A DNA stretch of 64,000 bases from Sialis fuliginosa. Its lineage: Eukaryota > Arthropoda > Insecta > Megaloptera > Sialidae. The stretch is taken from positions 21,514,001 to 21,578,000 of the forward strand of contig OY540812.1 of the NCBI GenBank assembly GCA_961205875.1, given 5' to 3'. Below, piece after piece: positions 60,595 through 64,000 of this stretch. The notes beneath the pieces are model-generated. The model made no database searches. It was not told where the DNA came from and saw nothing but the letters and a program-made list of their open reading frames with translations. How positions within the stretch are numbered: the first letter of the stretch is position 1; every line of letters starts with the position of its first letter. Position numbers and translations under genes: made by a program.

Positions 60595-61718
60595 CAGTGC
60601 ATTGTTTCTGCAGTTACAGTCGTGGGAAATTTAATATTTAGGTGTTTTAGAACAGTTCTACATGTATGTACATAAGAATTTGTACTGGATTTATTTATGA
60701 AAAAACTCAACAAACTGCAGTTTAAAAAGTCTCAAAATGGTACACTGCAATAATTAAAAACTTTTAATCAATGGTTATCTTGAAAATGTAGAATTTAAAA
60801 ATTTTCATATAAATAAAATGAATATAATTATTTATCTGAAGTAGTGTTTTAAAATATAATGCCTCGAGAAGTTACGTTAACGTTAAGGCTTCATGTTTTT
60901 ATAGGTTACAGCTTCATCGAGATAGATAAAGGGGGGGTGGAGCGAGGCTCCTGCACTTAGGCCGCTAGGGCCCATTGTTCCCCCTTGAGGTTATCAAGAC
61001 TTCACTCTTTGAACAGGTCCGTTGCTTCCCATCGAAGTAAATTTCGAAGTTCTATTGGGGTAAAATTTCGATTTGTTGACATAATTAAGACTTGCAATTC
61101 AAGGTTACCAAACAGTTTAAAGTGTGGGGTAAATTAGAGATACCTATATTGTTCGAGAAAGGGAGGAAAATATCTTATTGTTAGTCAAGTTTTATTTAAA
61201 AGGTATTTACATCAAAATTTGAATATCCATATATAGATTATTTCAATAGTACCTACTTCAAATTAAGGTCACAGTTAAAAGGTTTATAGTTTTTTTCTCT
61301 GTTGATTATTTTATATACTTCAACACATTCATTACGTTTGAAAGGTATTCACTCTGGTGGACAAGTTGTGAAAAAATATATGGTTTCCACTAAAGTCAAT
61401 AAAAAAAAAGATTGACTTGGACGAAAACCATCAAAATTAAGCTATTAAATATTGCACGAATTTTGAACCAATAAATCTTGTTTTTTTTTTAATAAAAATA
61501 AAATATATTTCGAAAATACCGCATCAAAATATGAAATGTTAATCATGTAAAAACTATGTTGATCCGTATCCGATTTCTTCATCAAAAATTGAAGATATTA
61601 ATAACATATCAATAATTGATTGGAATGATTTCAATCAAACTATTTTGAAATAATTTTATTGACATGTTATTGAAACCAAATTTCAAAATAAATATTCATA
61701 TTATATTTCATTTCACAG

Positions 61719-62055
61719 GAAGGCAGTGTTGGGAAAGACTTGGTAATACGACCACTGCCATCTCATCTACGTAAGCTCCACCAGGAGATGACCGAGAAGA
61801 CGAACGAAGAAACCACAACAACAAAACCTGAAGATTTGATGGCCGAAAACGACGATGATGAAATGTTCCTAAGCGCTGACGATCTTGCGTCTCAAGTGTC
61901 CATAGATACAGGACTCCCAATAAAACGGCGGGAAGTTTCCGATAACGACGCTAGTAAAATCAGGAGGAAGAAAAGGGAGGCCCGACCGGGTATGCTCGCG
62001 CCGCATGTGGTGTATAAGAGGAAACTGGATGACCAGGAATTTTTTAGTGACTATG
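61719..62055 (+). CDS. ADAMTS-like metalloprotease, prodomain exon 3 of 4 visible
   Basis: A 337-base exon (112 codons plus one base) with acceptor TTTCACAG| and donor GACTATG|GTAATT. Its first base-pair triplet continues the frame of the previous exon, and its spare G joins CT of the next exon to give Ala. It encodes EGSVGKDLVIRPLPSHLRKL, the last conserved prodomain strand (I/V-G-x-D-L-V-I-R-P-L-P). A hydrophilic Thr/Glu/Asp-rich linker (TNEETTTTKPEDL, ENDDDEMF) follows. Two basic clusters come next: IKRR and IRRKKR at 61962-61976, the latter a good furin-type site (residues about 324-328 of the visible protein), then YKRK. No cysteine. The linker is long for the family, suggesting stepwise removal of the prodomain by proprotein convertases. 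Reading through the donor adds a non-homologous tail and a stop, which supports splicing here. Confidence 0.88.
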
Positions 62056-62631
62056 GTAATTTTTATTTATCACATATACATTATTATACATACATGCTTA
62101 TTGAAAATGGTTGGCCCAGAGTAATTATTATGTGCCTAAAACAGTTAAAAAAAAGAAGTGGGCATTTTCTATACTAATTATTTTTTTTAAACTAGCAAAA
62201 TCTTTTCAAATAACAAAAATTTACAAAGTCTTTCGGCAATTAGAAAGTATTTGACAAAAAATAAAATGCAAAATATTATCCGAAATTTCATAAATCGGTA
62301 CAATTTTATTGTCGTATTGTCGTGGAAGAAACCTTAAGTCACTTTTGTACTTCTTACCTTCGTTGAACTGGTGAAAATTGCCAAAAAACTTCCATTTTTA
62401 ATATAAATTATGTTATAATAATTATGTTATAATATTTAATTCGGCACTAATTAATTTAAATTATTTTCCCACCAAATCCATAAAAAATAGATGAAACATT
62501 TTGAGTTTTATCCCTGATGGTCGCATTTTTATTACATTTCTGAAGATCCAAGTACAAAAAAAGACAACAGTCAACAAATTACTTTTACAATAAAATATCA
62601 ACCGTAAAAAAATACAATACTTCTTTTACAG
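62056..62631 (+). other. intron 3 of the metalloprotease gene, 576 bp
   Basis: GT-AG intron, phase 1 (donor GTAATT, acceptor TTTTACAG). A+T-rich, no element recognised. Confidence 0.85.
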
Positions 62632-62918
62632 CTTTGATGGAACCAGACCGTCTCAACAAACGGTACCGTCGTAACGCCGACTTCAGCCCAATTCAGAGTT
62701 CAAGCAAAGAACAAAGAAGAAGGAAACGCGACGCACCATATGTGATATACCCGGAAATACTCGTGATCGTCGACTACGACGGATACCGACTTCACGGAGG
62801 CGATAATGCACAGATCAAACGGTACTTTGTGTCATTCTGGAACGGAGTCGACCTCAGGTATAAGCTGTTAAAAGGGCCGAAGATAAGGATATCTATTGCT
62901 GGAATTATCATCAGTAGG
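62632..62918 (+). CDS. ADAMTS-like metalloprotease, furin site and start of catalytic domain
   Basis: A 287-base exon with acceptor CTTTTACAG| and donor AGTAGG|GTGAGC, exiting in phase 0. It encodes LMEPDRLNKRYRRNADFSP, then KEQRRRKRDAPYVIYPE. RRRKR at 62715-62729 (visible residues about 383-387) is the likely proprotein-convertase site releasing the mature enzyme, which would begin DAPYV. The next part, YPEILVIVDYDGYRLHGG, is strand 1 of the reprolysin fold. It continues through KRYFVSFWNGVDLRYKLL, the first long helix (compare YF..FWN.V..RY in M12B enzymes), to IRISIAGIIISR, the second strand. The HExxHxxGxxH zinc site, disintegrin-like, thrombospondin type 1 and spacer regions expected in ADAMTS proteins would be in later exons outside the window. 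The long stretch without them here is simply truncation by the window edge. M12B membership is firm; the exact insect subfamily is not. Confidence 0.92.
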
Positions 62919-64000
62919 GTGAGCTGAATTGATTTTAAGGCTTCCACGTTAATCTTAACGTAACCTAAAGAAAAACTTGTGTTTGTAGTGAAAAATCCTA
63001 TAGATTCAAATAATTAATTGTAAAATGATTATTTGTGTAACTACTAAAAAATCATCGAGTTAATTTAAAATGTTAATAGATGAAACTAAATTATGAATAA
63101 TAGTAATTTATAGTTTCATAGTAACGTCGTATACCGGGTGCTCCGTTTTAATTTCCCCAGGTCAATATCTCGAAAACTAAGAAAAATGTTTTAGACCAAA
63201 GTTATAGTATTTCGAAGGTGGGATTTATTATTGCTATGGGTTTTTATAATTTATGGGGTTTCATGGGGTAACATTTTTTTTCAAATAGTAACCTATATTT
63301 TTTATTGCATATTCGTAATTTACGGGGGAAAAGCAACTTTTATCCGAATTTTTTTTTAGAAAACATTAATTTTTTACGATACTAAGCAAAATTAACAGAA
63401 ATTTCTGGATTTTCAATAATTTTTTAATCAAAAACTAAAACTTTATAAAGAAAATCGAAAGAGGCAAAAATGCTAGGGTCATTAGACAAGGATTCTTAAA
63501 AATTTGTAAAAAATAAGAAATCTTTTTTCGTTTTTCAATGATGAAGAACTTAATCAAAAAGTTGGTAAAATTTAATGTTCTATCATAAAAAAGACATCTT
63601 TTATCTCTTACATATTTTTATCAAAGTTAATTTGATTTGATTTAAAAATCATTTAATATCAATCACTTTTTAGATTTAAGCCTTAAAATCGTAAAAAAAT
63701 GTTTCCTACAAAAGTTACGTATATTTTCCCGTAAATTACGAATCTGCAATAAAAAATACAGGTTACTACTTGAAAAAAAATGTTACCCCATAAAACTCCA
63801 TAAACTATAAAAACCCATAACTCCTCGAAATGCTATAACTTTGGCCAAAACATTTTTTACCACTTTGCTTAGTTTTCGAGATATTGACCTGAGAATTAAA
63901 ATGGAGCACCCGGTATATAAAATTTTATGTTAGAATGCAGGAAGATAGGATATTACCCATAAACAAAAAATGAATTTTCTTCAATTATATATAACAAAAA
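62919..64000 (+). other. start of the next intron of the metalloprotease gene
   Basis: The donor GTGAGC opens it. Apart from the MITE at 63134-63913 it is A+T-rich with no exon. Confidence 0.7.
63134..63913. mobile_element. 780-bp TA-flanked MITE with about 260-bp inverted arms
   Basis: Ends CCGGGTGCTCCGTTTTAATT and, reversed, CCGGGTGCTCCATTTTAATT, flanked by TA at 63132-63133 and 63914-63915. Both arms continue with GGTCAATATCTCGAAAACTA, AAGTTATAG and GGGGTAACATTTTTTTTCAA, then TTCGTAATTTACGGG. Long-TIR elements with this GGGTG-type end and TA target are Tc1/mariner-like. No transposase frame. Confidence 0.88.

Larger units (their letters stand above)
44932..61718 (+). other. intron 2 of the metalloprotease gene, 16787 bp
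   Basis: GT-AG, phase 0. It is rich in elements: MITEs, a three-level nest (48997-50534), a large foldback (50893-52423) and palindromes. Stretches 46810-47380, 47600-48990, 52430-53040, 53260-53830, 53930-55420, 56150-56840 and 57420-61718 hold no exon I can support. Patches of higher complexity near 56640-56800 (with TATAAAT and CpG words) and 58690-58880 are unexplained. Confidence 0.7.

Noticed and set aside
61708-61920. 70-codon minus-strand frame opposite the third protease exon
   Set aside because: Shadow of the conserved plus-strand exon.
1-64000. LTR retrovirus-like or Polinton elements, tRNA genes, CRISPR-like arrays
   Set aside because: No paired LTRs, tRNA cloverleaf with B-box or regularly spaced repeat-spacer array was visible. 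The 10-bp array at 25276 and the microsatellites are not arrays of that kind.

Overview
The window is a strongly A+T-rich stretch of animal, almost certainly insect, nuclear DNA. It holds the 5' part of one split host gene, many short non-autonomous DNA transposons (MITEs), several large foldback elements and simple repeats. GT-AG introns, long introns, hAT-, Tc1/mariner-, pogo-, PIF/Harbinger- and piggyBac-type short elements, and a dispersed element with a CGCGGCTTCGCCCGCG end all fit an insect. That last motif is common in Lepidoptera, but I cannot fix the order from this sequence.

The only gene I can support is on the + strand. Four exons (37058-37687, 44836-44931, 61719-62055, 62632-62918) join in frame with good splice sites. 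They encode about 450 residues of a secreted reprolysin (M12B) zinc metalloprotease of the ADAMTS-like type found in insects. The first three exons are prodomain. The fourth holds the last furin-type site and the start of the catalytic domain. The zinc-binding motif, disintegrin-like and thrombospondin parts must lie beyond base 64000. The signal-peptide exon must lie upstream and was not found. Introns are 7.1 kb, 16.8 kb and 0.58 kb.

Bases 1-37057 contain no recognisable coding exon. They may be upstream flank or 5' intron. They hold dispersed repeats, a hAT element nested in a TA-flanked MITE (7037-8177), a foldback element (19818-20632), a foldback built on a 10-bp GATC-phased repeat (25171-25569), and a few G+C-richer patches that could be promoters or non-coding first exons (about 13625-13868, 14333-14470, 20830-21000, 32400-32665). 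Intron 1 has hAT- and piggyBac-type MITEs and two hairpin elements. Intron 2 is the most crowded: a PIF/Harbinger-type MITE next to the donor, a three-level nest of elements at 48997-50534, and a foldback with 0.67-kb arms at 50893-52423. A long-TIR TA-flanked MITE ends the window at 63134-63913.

I found no tRNA, rRNA, CRISPR array or operon, and no recognisable LTR retrovirus-like or Polinton element. Most short open frames are chance frames in A+T-rich DNA or lie inside repeats. I did not find a clearly new biological system. The most unusual items are the GATC-phased foldback, the large near-symmetric foldback and the cysteine-free protease prodomain. All family assignments were made by eye from terminal repeats and target-site duplications.
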